Assembly: GCA_023453125.1 (NCBI GenBank)
Contig: JAEXUB010000194.1
Span: 1-57,923, forward strand
Source: Bacteroidota bacterium
GTDB taxonomy: Bacteria > Bacteroidota > Ignavibacteria > Ignavibacteriales > Melioribacteraceae
DNA: 57,923 bases
Reading direction: 5' to 3'
Shown here piece by piece: positions 1 to 8,827 of this stretch; position 1 is the first letter of the stretch, and the number at the start of each line of letters is the position of its first letter. A program made the position numbers and the translations under genes. Below the pieces are notes generated by a model. The model worked only from the letters and a program-made list of their open reading frames with translations. It did not search any database and was not told where the DNA came from.

Positions 1-124
1 TGCCTGCCTTATCCCTAAGAAAGGAATTCCCCTATTCAATGGGGGTGATTTTTTGCACTGTTTTTAGGAATTGATTTAATTATTATTCGTCAGGGTAAAT
101 CGGAACAATAAGGAAAGCTAAATG

Positions 125-146
125 AAAAAATCCCCTAAACAGGATT
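125..146 (-). terminator. Weak terminator-like hairpin
   Basis: Read on the minus strand, AATCC (146-142) can pair with GGATT (133-129) around an 8-base loop and is followed by a run of T. The stem is only 5 base pairs, so this is a weak call. It lies beyond the stronger terminator at 241-270 and would matter only if a small transcript started between them. Confidence 0.3.
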
Positions 147-159
147 CACACCCCCTTCC

Positions 160-204
160 GAAGAGGAAATGCAATAATGGATTATCCCCCCGCATTTCCT
201 CTTC
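160..204. repeat. Perfect 13-base inverted repeat
   Basis: GAAGAGGAAATGC at 160-172 is repeated exactly as its reverse complement at 192-204, with a 19-base spacer. There is no T-run directly after either arm, so it is not a classical terminator. It could be a transcript stem-loop or a protein-binding palindrome; the sequence does not say which. Confidence 0.6.
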
Positions 205-240
205 ATAGCTATTAATTAAGAATGATTTAGAGGTTCAGAT

Positions 241-270
241 AAAAAAACAGCGGCCTAAGCCGCTGTTTTT
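241..270 (-). terminator. Rho-independent terminator of TonB receptor gene
   Basis: Minus-strand hairpin with ACAGCGGC (complement of 259-266) pairing with GCCGCTGT (complement of 247-254) around a 4-base loop, followed by a T-run. It starts 2 bases after the receptor stop codon. A-runs on one side and T-runs on the other mean it could work in both directions. Confidence 0.85.
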
Positions 271-271
271 A

Positions 272-2416
272 TTAATAGCTAATTGAAACCGACAGGAGTA
301 TGCTCCTCGGAAGTCCCGGTTCAAGATATACTGCTTCGTTATTAACTATATCCGGATTGATAAATGCAGAGCTTACATATTTTGAATCGAAAAGATTGTT
401 TACGGATATAAAGCCTTTAACAGCCAGCGAGCCCGCAATAACAACAGGTTTTTCCATTCCTATCGAAGCATTTACAATCGTATAGGAGGGAACTTTGAGA
501 GTATTTGCGTCATCAACAAAATAATCTCCCATACCAATAACATTGAATGAAATAAAAGCCCCGCTCAGGAAAGAAGGATTATATTTTACACCGGTATTGT
601 AAAACAGATCTGGAATTCCGGCTGCTTTATTATCCTTATAATCGGCATATTTGCCTGCTTTACCGTAATGAACAGAATCCACCAAATATTCATCGTATTT
701 ATTATTAGAATAAGTAAATGCCGCCTGCAAGGAAATTCCGTTATTAAACTGCATGGAAGCACCCAGTTCAACTCCGGCTCTGTGTGTCTTGCCTGCAGTA
801 AAATAGAAACGTCCCCCGCGATAAGGAATAATATCATTTTCAATGTTTATATAATATGCGGCTGCGTTATATGTAAGAGCCTGCAAAAGGGAATTTTTAC
901 CAAAATAAAGGAAATGTTTTATCCCCGCCTCATAAGTGGTGGATTTAATGGGCTCGAGGAGAGGATTAATTAAATAGATCAAATCCTGTCCGTATGTGCT
1001 TGCAGGGTCGGTTTCGTTGCCGGCAGGTACTTCGACCCCCCCGCCAACATTTGCATAGATGCTGAAGTTCGGATTGAACCGGTAGGAAATTCCGGCTTTC
1101 GGCGTTAATTTTTCGAATGAGCGTTCCTGCAAACCGTATGAGTTATTTATAAAGCTTTCGCTGTAATAAGTAATCTTATCGTAACGGGCACCCAGAATTA
1201 TGCTGAGATTCTCGTCAAAAATTAATTCATTCTGGGCAAAGGCGCCTAGATTATTTGCTCCTTCCCTTTTGTTATCCTTTAAAGATGCCCCTCTGCCGTT
1301 AGAAGCAGAGAGTGAATAAAAGAGAATTGCGCCGTCCTGATAGGCTTCGTCTATTCCGGCAACAAGCTTATTAGTAATTTCATCGCTCAATGAGAGAGTA
1401 TTCTTGTATATAAAATTGCCCCCGGCATGGTAACGGGTAAAGTCGCGGAATGTGCCCCTTTCTGAACGCTGGAGGAATTTAGGATTTAAATATGCCATAG
1501 CGGAAATAGAATTCATACCATCGAATTCATGGTCAAGAGTAACTCCAATGCGCCCGACTCTGTTATGCCTTCTTTCATCACGCTGGGCATAAGTAGTATT
1601 TGCCTGTTCAGGATTATTGTTATACTGCGATTCCGTAAGGGGACCCGGGATGTGAAATACGTTAGTAGTGCCGAGCACATATACCCCGAGCAGTGTTGAA
1701 GGGGCTAAATAGGAATTGAAACCGATATTTAAAAGAGAGCGGTAGCTGCTTGAATGTGCCCTCCATCCTTCATAATTGCTGTTAGAAACAGAAGCAAAAA
1801 TTTTGCCTGCATTAAAAACAGAGAAATTCTGAATCTGAACCTGATTAAATCCGAAGCTTCCGGCTGCCCCTTTTACATTTACGAATGATTTATCGGAAGA
1901 GGGCATTGTGGAAATATTTATTACTCCGCCGGCCGCATTGCCCCAGGTTGCCGAAGCATTGGAGCGGATTACCTCAATATTATCTGCATTGCCCAGGTCA
2001 ACAAGGTCAAATGAAGTTCTGCCGTCCGGTTCGGTTTCCGGTATTCCGTCTACCATAACCCTTATACCGCGCGAAGTGCCGGAATTTGACCTGTCTCCTG
2101 CTCCTCTGGCCCCGAATCCTCTAATTACAAGCCTTACGTCCTGATTGCCGGCCCTTGACTGTGCAAGAACACCGGGCACTGTATTTAATACCTCGTCAAG
2201 CCCGTATCCTTTAATTGATTTAAGCTGTGAACTTGTAATTACAGAAACAGCGTAAGGAATTTCAATCACATTTTCGGCATACCTTGTAGCCGTTACAGTC
2301 ACCTGGTCAAGCGTAACTGTAAGTGTATCGTTTGTTCCCTTTTTCTTCTTCTCAGTCTGGGCATTTAATACCAGAGAAAAACTAAGGAACAAACATAGGA
2401 ATAAAAATCTTTTCAT
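272..2416 (-). CDS. TonB-dependent outer-membrane receptor
   Basis: Outer-membrane active transporter powered by TonB/ExbBD. The protein (714 residues) has a signal peptide ending near LNAQ, a TonB-box-like segment rich in T and V (about residues 33-46), a plug domain at about 50-170 (VITSSQLK, the DEVLNTVPGV stretch, VRGFG-like IRGFGARG, GVINIS), then a beta-barrel ending in the aromatic strand LLSVSISY. These are the usual receptor landmarks. I place the start at the second ATG (2416): GGAGA lies 6 bases upstream of it, but only 2 bases from the ATG at 2422. The small periplasmic protein gene just upstream is probably co-transcribed. The substrate (iron chelate, other metal, cobalamin) cannot be told from sequence. 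Confidence 0.9.
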   Translation of the reverse strand: MKRFLFLCLFLSFSLVLNAQTEKKKKGTNDTLTVTLDQVTVTATRYAENVIEIPYAVSVITSSQLKSIKGYGLDEVLNTVPGVLAQSRAGNQDVRLVIRGFGARGAGDRSNSGTSRGIRVMVDGIPETEPDGRTSFDLVDLGNADNIEVIRSNASATWGNAAGGVINISTMPSSDKSFVNVKGAAGSFGFNQVQIQNFSVFNAGKIFASVSNSNYEGWRAHSSSYRSLLNIGFNSYLAPSTLLGVYVLGTTNVFHIPGPLTESQYNNNPEQANTTYAQRDERRHNRVGRIGVTLDHEFDGMNSISAMAYLNPKFLQRSERGTFRDFTRYHAGGNFIYKNTLSLSDEITNKLVAGIDEAYQDGAILFYSLSASNGRGASLKDNKREGANNLGAFAQNELIFDENLSIILGARYDKITYYSESFINNSYGLQERSFEKLTPKAGISYRFNPNFSIYANVGGGVEVPAGNETDPASTYGQDLIYLINPLLEPIKSTTYEAGIKHFLYFGKNSLLQALTYNAAAYYINIENDIIPYRGGRFYFTAGKTHRAGVELGASMQFNNGISLQAAFTYSNNKYDEYLVDSVHYGKAGKYADYKDNKAAGIPDLFYNTGVKYNPSFLSGAFISFNVIGMGDYFVDDANTLKVPSYTIVNASIGMEKPVVIAGSLAVKGFISVNNLFDSKYVSSAFINPDIVNNEAVYLEPGLPRSILLSVSISY

Positions 2417-2486
2417 AGACATTCTCCAATGTTAAGAATTAGTATACGGGAGATACATATTCCCGTTAGAATTTTAGAATAGTGTT

Positions 2487-2969
2487 CTAAACATTTGGAG
2501 GCGGGGCGGGAATCTCTTTTTTATAGGAGTTGTAGAGTGAATTGGCATAAAAGAATTCGTTTGGTGATTCTGAAGGATAAACATTTACTTCAATTCTTTT
2601 TGTAAGAAGATAATTTAAAAAACCTGCAATGTTGACGGAATTCTTTTTCTTCTGGTTTTCGCTATGGCTTTTTGCAGCCTTTTCCTCTTCCTTATCGAGA
2701 TAACAGTAATATAATGTCTTTCCATTTTCAACTTTTTTATCAAGGATATCGAATAGCCTTCCCTGGTAAATAAATTCCCTACTGTGAATAAAATTTAACT
2801 TAGCCGTTTCGGACTGGCTAATAGAAATTATATGGGTCACCATTTTTTCCTTTTTACCTTTAACAAATCTCCCTTTGTATGAATCCAGGAGAAAAGGAAA
2901 AATAAAATGATAGGCAGTCACATTGAATAAGAATGCCGCCAAGAGCAATATGGTGATTCTTTTTTTCAC
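2487..2969 (-). CDS. Small exported or membrane-anchored protein upstream of TonB receptor
   Basis: 160 residues starting with GTG. An N-terminal hydrophobic segment (about residues 5-28) would anchor or export it. The body contains ISISQSE, a segment around REFIYQGRLFDIL, YYCYLDKEEE, and a proline-rich C-terminus IPAPPPNV. I recall uncharacterised Bacteroidota proteins with the same order of elements (an EF.Y.G.L.D.. segment followed by a YC.D..E segment), often coded beside TonB receptors; that recall is not verified. The gene lies 70 bases upstream of the receptor start on the same strand, so an accessory role in uptake or metal handling is plausible, but no function is established. Confidence 0.65.
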   Translation of the reverse strand: MKKRITILLLAAFLFNVTAYHFIFPFLLDSYKGRFVKGKKEKMVTHIISISQSETAKLNFIHSREFIYQGRLFDILDKKVENGKTLYYCYLDKEEEKAAKSHSENQKKKNSVNIAGFLNYLLTKRIEVNVYPSESPNEFFYANSLYNSYKKEIPAPPPNV

Positions 2970-3052
2970 TTAATTAAGTTATTGTTACGGCAAAGGTTAA
3001 GTAATTAGGAATAAATTTCCAAAACAAGATTAACTGCAAATTTTTAAGGTTT

Positions 3053-3080
3053 AAAGAAAAGGCGGGAAAAATTTCCCGCC
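3053..3080 (-). terminator. Terminator of the recR-S37 operon
   Basis: On the minus strand, GGCGGGAAA pairs perfectly with TTTCCCGCC around a 2-base centre (in practice the closing A-T pairs open into a loop), followed by TTTTCTTTA. It lies 10 bases after the S37 peptidase stop and closes the long operon starting at 11549. Confidence 0.85.
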
Positions 3081-3089
3081 CTGAATTTT

Positions 3090-4400
3090 TTATATTCTGT
3101 TCAGCTTTATGCCGAGCCATTCTTCCATCTTGGAATAAAAAATATCCTTTTGCTCGGGAGCAAGGTCTTTAATTCTTGTACCGTGATATCCCCCCTTTTT
3201 AACCAGCTTAACAGAATTTGTCCTGCCGATTAATTGAACCTGTGTAGCAGACCACGTATCGAGCTCGCCGTATATGTATATAATATTGTTTCCCTCATAC
3301 TGAGTAAAATTATAAACCTTCTGAAGGGTTTCCGGGTTGTAAACAATTTTTGCCCCTTTTGGAGCCAGAATTGTATTAGTCGGATTTTTAACAGCCTTCA
3401 TATAAGGCTTCAGCTCACTTATATCATAATTATAATAGCCAATTTCGGTATAAGCCTGATAAATGAAAGGCTCAAACTGTTTAATCCCGTTATCGGAATA
3501 ATAATAAATTGCGTTTGTCCTGTTCAGATGGTCCAGAAGCTGTTTAGCCGGTGCGTCCGGTGCCGGAATATCGGAGCATTTTACTGAGCCATACTGCCAG
3601 AATGCAAATTCATATTCAAGTACGGCATATTCAAATGCGGCATCCAGGCCGATTGAGAATGTCATCTTCCTCTTATCTGTCATCTCCTTAACCAGCGGAA
3701 GCAGTTCCTCTTCCCTCTGAAAAAGAGCTTTCTGGTATTCTCTTATTTTTCTCCTGCATTCTGCATCCCCTGCGTTTTGGAGAAACTGGTAAATTCTTGG
3801 GTCTTCCTGCGAAAGATTAATAGGAGCAACATAAGGAACACTGGCATCCATCTCTTTGGGATAGAATGTCTTGTAGAAAATTGTAGTCTGTCCCCCTTTG
3901 CTTGTACCTGAGCTTACCCACTTCCCGTTATAAATTTTCTTTAACGCGGTAACGATTCTATGAAGGTCGTCGGCTGAATTTTTAATTGTAAGGAATTCCC
4001 ATTTCATTTTTTCGGGAACCGATCTGCCGAAGTAACGGTGTTCAACAACTACTTCGTTTCCCCCCAGAATGCGGGTCAGCTCCGGGACTCCAATACGTCC
4101 GGCGCTGTACCCTTCTGTTTCAAGTTTAACCGGCAGTTCATATCCCTTGTGTCCTAAGAAAAAGCGCTGTTTAAATTTTTCCCCTTTAGGTTTTTTATGG
4201 TCAAGCGGCTGTTCAAACATAACCTCGTAAGCTTCCTTATAATAGTTTGTATCGAATCGGACAGCTTTTACCTCAACAATTCCCGGTAGTGCTTTAAGCT
4301 TTTTGGTAAGTTCGGTTTCCTTGGTTAGATCCTGCGCAAAAACAAATCCGGAAATTAGAAAAAATATCACCGGCAGCAGGAGTAATTTAAGATGTTTCAT
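3090..4400 (-). CDS. Secreted serine peptidase, family S37 (S28-like)
   Basis: Exported peptidase of 436 residues with a signal peptide cleaved near VFAQ (residue 23). It has the alpha/beta-hydrolase signature of the S28/S37 prolyl peptidases: EHRYFGRS at 120-127, nucleophile elbow GTSKGG with Ser167, an acidic residue in the YGELDTWSA segment, and a late histidine in GGYHGT. Length fits S37 (PS-10 type). Family members release peptides from the N-terminus of proline-containing substrates. It is last in a long operon and follows DPP-IV, so the pair probably degrades proline-rich peptides in the periplasm. Exact specificity is not visible. Confidence 0.85.
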   Translation of the reverse strand: MKHLKLLLLPVIFFLISGFVFAQDLTKETELTKKLKALPGIVEVKAVRFDTNYYKEAYEVMFEQPLDHKKPKGEKFKQRFFLGHKGYELPVKLETEGYSAGRIGVPELTRILGGNEVVVEHRYFGRSVPEKMKWEFLTIKNSADDLHRIVTALKKIYNGKWVSSGTSKGGQTTIFYKTFYPKEMDASVPYVAPINLSQEDPRIYQFLQNAGDAECRRKIREYQKALFQREEELLPLVKEMTDKRKMTFSIGLDAAFEYAVLEYEFAFWQYGSVKCSDIPAPDAPAKQLLDHLNRTNAIYYYSDNGIKQFEPFIYQAYTEIGYYNYDISELKPYMKAVKNPTNTILAPKGAKIVYNPETLQKVYNFTQYEGNNIIYIYGELDTWSATQVQLIGRTNSVKLVKKGGYHGTRIKDLAPEQKDIFYSKMEEWLGIKLNRI

Positions 4401-4414
4401 GATAACCCCTATAT

Positions 4415-4747
4415 TTAATCAATTATAATGTATTTGACGCCGTTTTCAGAATAGGTTGTATGACCGTTTTCCTCAACATCGCTGAGATAAAGAGATTCTC
4501 CTTCTTTTATGGAGAGGGATTCACCGTTTTCAAATTCAACAGTCATACCTCCGTTAAGAATATGAATAATATGCCCTTTTTTACAGAAATGATCCGCACG
4601 GTATCCGGGCAGTTTCTCAATTATCCGTATACGGCAATCTCCGAATTTTTTGGTTTTCCAATATGCTTTGGAAGTTAATCCCTTAACCTCAGTCTTTCCT
4701 ATTCCATCCCAGTTAATTAGTTCATAAGGAACATCTTTAAGTTTCAT
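4415..4747 (-). CDS. DHCW-motif-type cupin protein
   Basis: A 110-residue single cupin barrel. It matches the small family named for a DHCW motif: the stretch after PGY reads RADHFCKKGHI, so the order here is DHFC, with Phe at the aromatic position. Glycine turns (NGG, NGE, KEGE) and the ending YIIID are typical of the fold. No signal peptide, so likely cytoplasmic. Only 8 bases separate it from DPP-IV upstream and 14 from the S37 gene downstream. The enzymatic role of this family is not known to me. Confidence 0.75.
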   Translation of the reverse strand: MKLKDVPYELINWDGIGKTEVKGLTSKAYWKTKKFGDCRIRIIEKLPGYRADHFCKKGHIIHILNGGMTVEFENGESLSIKEGESLYLSDVEENGHTTYSENGVKYIIID

Positions 4748-4755
4748 ATTATCTC

Positions 4756-6996
4756 CTATTTATCAGCCGGCCCCGGCTTTAAATTATTCAAGAGGAAATT
4801 GGTCATTGTATTATAAAGATGCATTGTAGTACCTGCGCCTTCGTAAATTCCGTGAGACCTGTTAGGATATGCAAACATCTGGAATAGTTTATTATGCTTA
4901 ACAAGCTCATTAATCAGCAGTTCCGAGCCCTGATAATGAACATTGTCGTCACCGGTGCCGTGAATTAATAATAACTTTCCTTTCAGGTTTTTTGCGTGTG
5001 TAATTGGCGACCCCTCAATATATCCGTATGAATTAGTTGAAGGGAGCCCCATATATCTTTCCTGATAAATTGTATCATATAGGTGTTCGTCGGGTACCGG
5101 TGCAACTGAAATACCGAGAGAATAAATATCGGGGTATCTGAACAGCATATTCAGAGTCATAGAGCCGCCTCCGCTCCATCCCCAGATTCCAATCCTTGAG
5201 GCATCAACAAAATCCCATTTGAGAATTTCCTTTACTGCAGCCGCCTGGTCTTTCGAGGCAAGAATTCCAATCTGTCCGTAAATCGATTTTCTCCATTCCC
5301 TTCCTTTAGGAGCAGGTGTCCCCCTGTTGTCAATACTCATTATTATATATCCCTTCTGGGTAAGATAATAATGCCACATAGAAATTCCCCAGGAGTCGTT
5401 TACCGTTGTTCCTGCCGGCTCTCCGTAAATATTAAAAAATACAGGATATTTTTTCGATGGGTCGAAATCGTACGGCTTTATCATATAACCGTCGAGAGAT
5501 ACTCCTTTTTCAATTTCTATTTTAAAAAATTCAACCGGCTTAACCTTCAATTCAGCAAATTTGGCTTTGAGTGCCGCATTATCCTCGAGCAGGCGTATCT
5601 GTTTATGGTCGGGCAGACTTATAATTTCGTGAAGCGGAGGAGTATTTGCATTTGAAAAGGAATGAACCGCCCATTTATAATTCGGAGAAATTGAATACCG
5701 GTGAGTTCCTTTCTGCTCAAAAGGACTCAGTTTTTCAGGTTTCCCATCTCCATTCAATTTAGAACGGAATAAATAGCGCTGAAGGGGATTTTCGGGGGAT
5801 GCTATGTAATAAAAATACCCCCCCTTATCATCTATTGCAATAACGTTGATAATATCATAATTCCACGGTGTTACATTTTTAACTGAGGAGCCGTCCCGTG
5901 AAATAATAAAGACATTATTCCATCCCTCCTTTTCGCTTATAAATGTAAATGCCTTTCCCCCTTCAAGCCATAAAATATCGTCACAGACTTCAACCCAGGC
6001 TTTATCGGTATCGGTAAAGATTGTTTTTACGCTTCCGTCAGCAGCCTTGCAAAGCATAAGTTCATTTTTGTTCTGAAGGCGGTTAAGGTGCTGGATTAAA
6101 ACTTCATCCGAAGAGGCGGCCCATTCCATTCGGGCAATGTAATTATCTCTTGGATCCCCCGGCACATTCATCCATTTTGTCTTGCCGCTGCCGATATTTA
6201 CCACTCCAACTTTGCAGGCAGAATTGGTAGTCCCCGCTTTAGGATATTGAACCGGTATTACCTTTGAGTAAATTGAATCGGTATAATTAATCATATTGAA
6301 CACCCCGACGCCGGATGCATCGAGCTGCCAGTAAGCAATCTTCTTGCTGTCTGGGCTCCATCTGAAACCGTTTCTTAATCCGAATTCCTCTTCATATACC
6401 CAGTCGAATGTTCCGTTGATTATAGTCTCCGAACCGTCTTTAGTAAGCCTGGTGATTTTATGGGATGCTATCTCTTCCATATAAAGGTTATTAGCGGAGA
6501 CATAGGCAACTTTCTTTTTATCGGGGGATAATGTGGCAAACATAAGGCTCGATTCCTTTAGCCCCTTTCCAAGCTGGAATAATTCTCCTGTTTTAAGATT
6601 CAGCAGCCAGTAGTCCCCTCTTGTATTCTGACGCCATACCCGCTCTGAATTATTGAAGATAAGCATCATATCCATTTCGCGTGTCAGGTCAAAGCTTTCA
6701 ATTGACACCTGTCCCAATCCACCTTTGGGTACAAGCATTTCTCCCTTTACAAGTATCTCTTTTTTCCCTGTTCTAATATCGTAACAGACAATATCAACTC
6801 CGCTGCTTAACGATGCAGATTTTTCAATTTTTGCATATTGGTCGCCGGAGCCTATCCATTGAGTCTGACCAACACCCCTGGCATTATATTCCCCGCCTGC
6901 GAATATTTTATCTAAAGTAAGAAAGCCATTTTCCTGAGGATAGAATGGTACGGCTGAAATAATGACAACGAGTAAAAACAGTAAAAATCTTTTCAT
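4756..6996 (-). CDS. Dipeptidyl-peptidase IV (S9B prolyl peptidase)
   Basis: 746-residue exported protease with an N-terminal signal peptide. The beta-propeller domain fills about residues 25-500 and includes WVYEEEF, whose glutamates bind the substrate amino terminus in DPP-IV. The C-terminal hydrolase domain carries the triad: GWSGGG with Ser618, HGTGDDN with Asp693 or Asp694, and RSHG with His715. DPP-IV removes Xaa-Pro or Xaa-Ala dipeptides from peptide N-termini. Spacing of 12 bases from the upstream UDP-glucuronate decarboxylase and 8 from the cupin shows it is mid-operon. Closely related acyl-peptidases exist, but the Glu pair favours DPP-IV. Confidence 0.9.
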   Translation of the reverse strand: MKRFLLFLLVVIISAVPFYPQENGFLTLDKIFAGGEYNARGVGQTQWIGSGDQYAKIEKSASLSSGVDIVCYDIRTGKKEILVKGEMLVPKGGLGQVSIESFDLTREMDMMLIFNNSERVWRQNTRGDYWLLNLKTGELFQLGKGLKESSLMFATLSPDKKKVAYVSANNLYMEEIASHKITRLTKDGSETIINGTFDWVYEEEFGLRNGFRWSPDSKKIAYWQLDASGVGVFNMINYTDSIYSKVIPVQYPKAGTTNSACKVGVVNIGSGKTKWMNVPGDPRDNYIARMEWAASSDEVLIQHLNRLQNKNELMLCKAADGSVKTIFTDTDKAWVEVCDDILWLEGGKAFTFISEKEGWNNVFIISRDGSSVKNVTPWNYDIINVIAIDDKGGYFYYIASPENPLQRYLFRSKLNGDGKPEKLSPFEQKGTHRYSISPNYKWAVHSFSNANTPPLHEIISLPDHKQIRLLEDNAALKAKFAELKVKPVEFFKIEIEKGVSLDGYMIKPYDFDPSKKYPVFFNIYGEPAGTTVNDSWGISMWHYYLTQKGYIIMSIDNRGTPAPKGREWRKSIYGQIGILASKDQAAAVKEILKWDFVDASRIGIWGWSGGGSMTLNMLFRYPDIYSLGISVAPVPDEHLYDTIYQERYMGLPSTNSYGYIEGSPITHAKNLKGKLLLIHGTGDDNVHYQGSELLINELVKHNKLFQMFAYPNRSHGIYEGAGTTMHLYNTMTNFLLNNLKPGPADK

Positions 6997-7008
6997 ATAA
7001 TTCTCCGG

Positions 7009-7950
7009 TTATTTGTCCAGTTTAGCTTTAAAATATTTCAGGGTTTCCGCCAGCCCTTCTCTTCTGCTTACTTTAGGCTCCCATCCAAGTATTTTAGCGG
7101 CTTTAGCAATATCAGGCTGCCTTACTTTTGGATCGTCAACCGGTAGCTCTTTATAGACGATTTTGCTTTTTGAGCCTGTTATTGAGAGGACCTCCTTTGC
7201 AAAATCTTCGATTGTAATTTCCTCCGGATTACCGATATTGACCGGTTCGGCCTCATCGGACATAAGGAGCCTGAAAATCCCTTCTATCAGGTCGCTCACA
7301 AAACAGAAACTACGGGTCTGCTTACCGTCTCCGAATACAGTAATGTCCTCCCCGTTCAAGGCCTGTGAAATAAATGCCGGGAGCGCCCTGCCGTCGTTTA
7401 GCCTCATCCGCGGACCATATGTATTAAATATTCTTACTATTCTTGTCTCTACCCCATGGAATCTGTTGTAAGCCATTGTAATAGCCTCGGCAAATCTCTT
7501 AGCTTCATCATATACCCCTCTGGGACCAATTGGATTAACATTGCCCCAATAATCCTCTGTCTGGGGATGAACAATAGGATCCCCGTAGACTTCGGATGTT
7601 GAAGCTAAAAGAAAGCGTGCTTTCTTTTCTTTTGCGAGGCCAAGGGCTTTATGAGTTCCGAGCGACCCTACTTTCAAAGTCTGAATCGGGAATTTCAGGT
7701 AATCAACCGGACTGGCTGGAGAGGCAAAATGAAGGATATAATCCACATTTCCGGGAACGTGAGTATAATTGGTGACATCATGCTTTACAAAAAGAAAGTT
7801 TTCATTGCCTATTAAATGCTCAATATTTTCCATACTTCCGGTAAGAAGATTATCAATACAGATAACCTTAATATTTTCGGCAATTAACTTATCGCAAAGA
7901 TGAGAGCCTAAAAATCCCGCACCCCCGGTAACAACTGCTGTCTTTTTCAT
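7009..7950 (-). CDS. UDP-glucuronate decarboxylase (UDP-xylose synthase)
   Basis: Short-chain dehydrogenase/epimerase of 313 residues that converts UDP-glucuronate to UDP-xylose with NAD+. It has the NAD-binding motif GGAGFLGSH (9-17), acidic Asp33 for the ribose, TSE at 118-120 and the YxxxK pair Tyr147/Lys151 in YDEAKR. The NTYGPRMR stretch and the overall length fit the UXS branch rather than GalE. A ribosome site AAGGAG lies 6 bases before the start. Neighbours are ftsX upstream (8 bases) and DPP-IV downstream; the sugar nucleotide would feed surface glycans. Confidence 0.88.
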   Translation of the reverse strand: MKKTAVVTGGAGFLGSHLCDKLIAENIKVICIDNLLTGSMENIEHLIGNENFLFVKHDVTNYTHVPGNVDYILHFASPASPVDYLKFPIQTLKVGSLGTHKALGLAKEKKARFLLASTSEVYGDPIVHPQTEDYWGNVNPIGPRGVYDEAKRFAEAITMAYNRFHGVETRIVRIFNTYGPRMRLNDGRALPAFISQALNGEDITVFGDGKQTRSFCFVSDLIEGIFRLLMSDEAEPVNIGNPEEITIEDFAKEVLSITGSKSKIVYKELPVDDPKVRQPDIAKAAKILGWEPKVSRREGLAETLKYFKAKLDK

Positions 7951-7958
7951 ATATCTCC

Positions 7959-8819
7959 TTAAACTTTTAAACTGATTTTACGTGTTGCAAGCAGGCTCCC
8001 TATCAGCCCGAACGAAACTCCAAGTATGAGTATTACCACATTAAACATTATAAGCCATTCCGTAATTTTAAATTGGCCATAGATGCGGGCAATAAGATTG
8101 AGGGTTACCATATACAATATCATGCAAATTACCGACGCTATTAAACCGACGAGAATTCCATAAAGAATAAGAGGAAGTTTAATTGTAGATATTTTCGCGC
8201 CTACAAGCTTCATCGTATCAAAGAGTTCCCTCCGGGCATTTAACTGGAGTTTATTGTTTGAGTATACCAGATAAATAGAAAGACAAATCATCAGGAAAGC
8301 GCCTGTATAGACAAAGTTTCGGACAGATTTGATAAATTTGATTATCTGCAGTACTGTTCCGTAGTCAAAAAGTATATCCTCTATACCTGCAATATTTTTA
8401 TACCTTTGAACCAGGGATTCAAAATTATTCTCATTAACATAGTTCGGTTTGAATTTAAGCACGAAAGATGCAGGCAGCGGATTTGATTCCAGCACCGTTC
8501 TGAAATCCTCCCCTGTTTCTTTTATAAAATTGTTTTCTGCTTCATCCTTTGATAGGTATTGTACATCATGTACATAATAATCCCCTTTGAGCAGTGCCCC
8601 GATTGAATCAACAGAGGCAATAGATAATGAATCCTTTAAGAAAAGGTTCATCTCAACTCTTCCCTTCACTTCTTCGGAAAAAGCATTTGAGAGCAGAACA
8701 ATCATAATTGAGAAAGAGGAAAGGAGTATAGCCACGCTTGTAGTGATTATAATTATGAGAGCCGAAAGCTTAGCCCTCTTGAATGAATTGAATGTTTCCT
8801 GAATATAATATCCGAACAT
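7959..8819 (-). CDS. ftsX: Cell division protein FtsX
   Basis: 286-residue membrane protein with the FtsX layout: a cytoplasmic N-terminus, TM1 (about 20-45), a periplasmic domain (about 46-165), then three TMs (about 170-190, 215-240, 255-280). FtsX works with the ATPase FtsE to switch on cell-wall hydrolases at the division site. No ftsE is present in the window, so the partner must be coded elsewhere. It lies between two lipoprotein genes and UDP-glucuronate decarboxylase in one operon. Confidence 0.88.
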   Translation of the reverse strand: MFGYYIQETFNSFKRAKLSALIIIITTSVAILLSSFSIMIVLLSNAFSEEVKGRVEMNLFLKDSLSIASVDSIGALLKGDYYVHDVQYLSKDEAENNFIKETGEDFRTVLESNPLPASFVLKFKPNYVNENNFESLVQRYKNIAGIEDILFDYGTVLQIIKFIKSVRNFVYTGAFLMICLSIYLVYSNNKLQLNARRELFDTMKLVGAKISTIKLPLILYGILVGLIASVICMILYMVTLNLIARIYGQFKITEWLIMFNVVILILGVSFGLIGSLLATRKISLKV

Positions 8820-8827
8820 AATTCCCC

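Larger units (their letters stand above)
1..271. other. Intergenic region with stem-loops
   Basis: No convincing gene is visible. The stretch holds three stem-loops, listed separately: a perfect 13-base inverted repeat (160-204), a weak minus-strand terminator-like hairpin (125-146) and the strong terminator of the TonB receptor gene (241-270). A short run CCCC...TGGGG followed by TGATTTTTT around 29-54 could be a weak plus-strand terminator of a gene lying to the left of the window. Confidence 0.5.

Noticed and set aside
122..208. A 28-codon plus-strand frame with AGGA seven bases before its ATG
   Set aside because: It lies across the perfect inverted repeat, its peptide is basic/proline-rich with no recognisable feature, and such short frames are expected by chance.
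300..485. Plus-strand frames inside the TonB receptor gene and similar frames inside other genes
   Set aside because: They lie in the opposite strand of well-supported genes and their translations show no domain pattern; they are shadows of codon bias.
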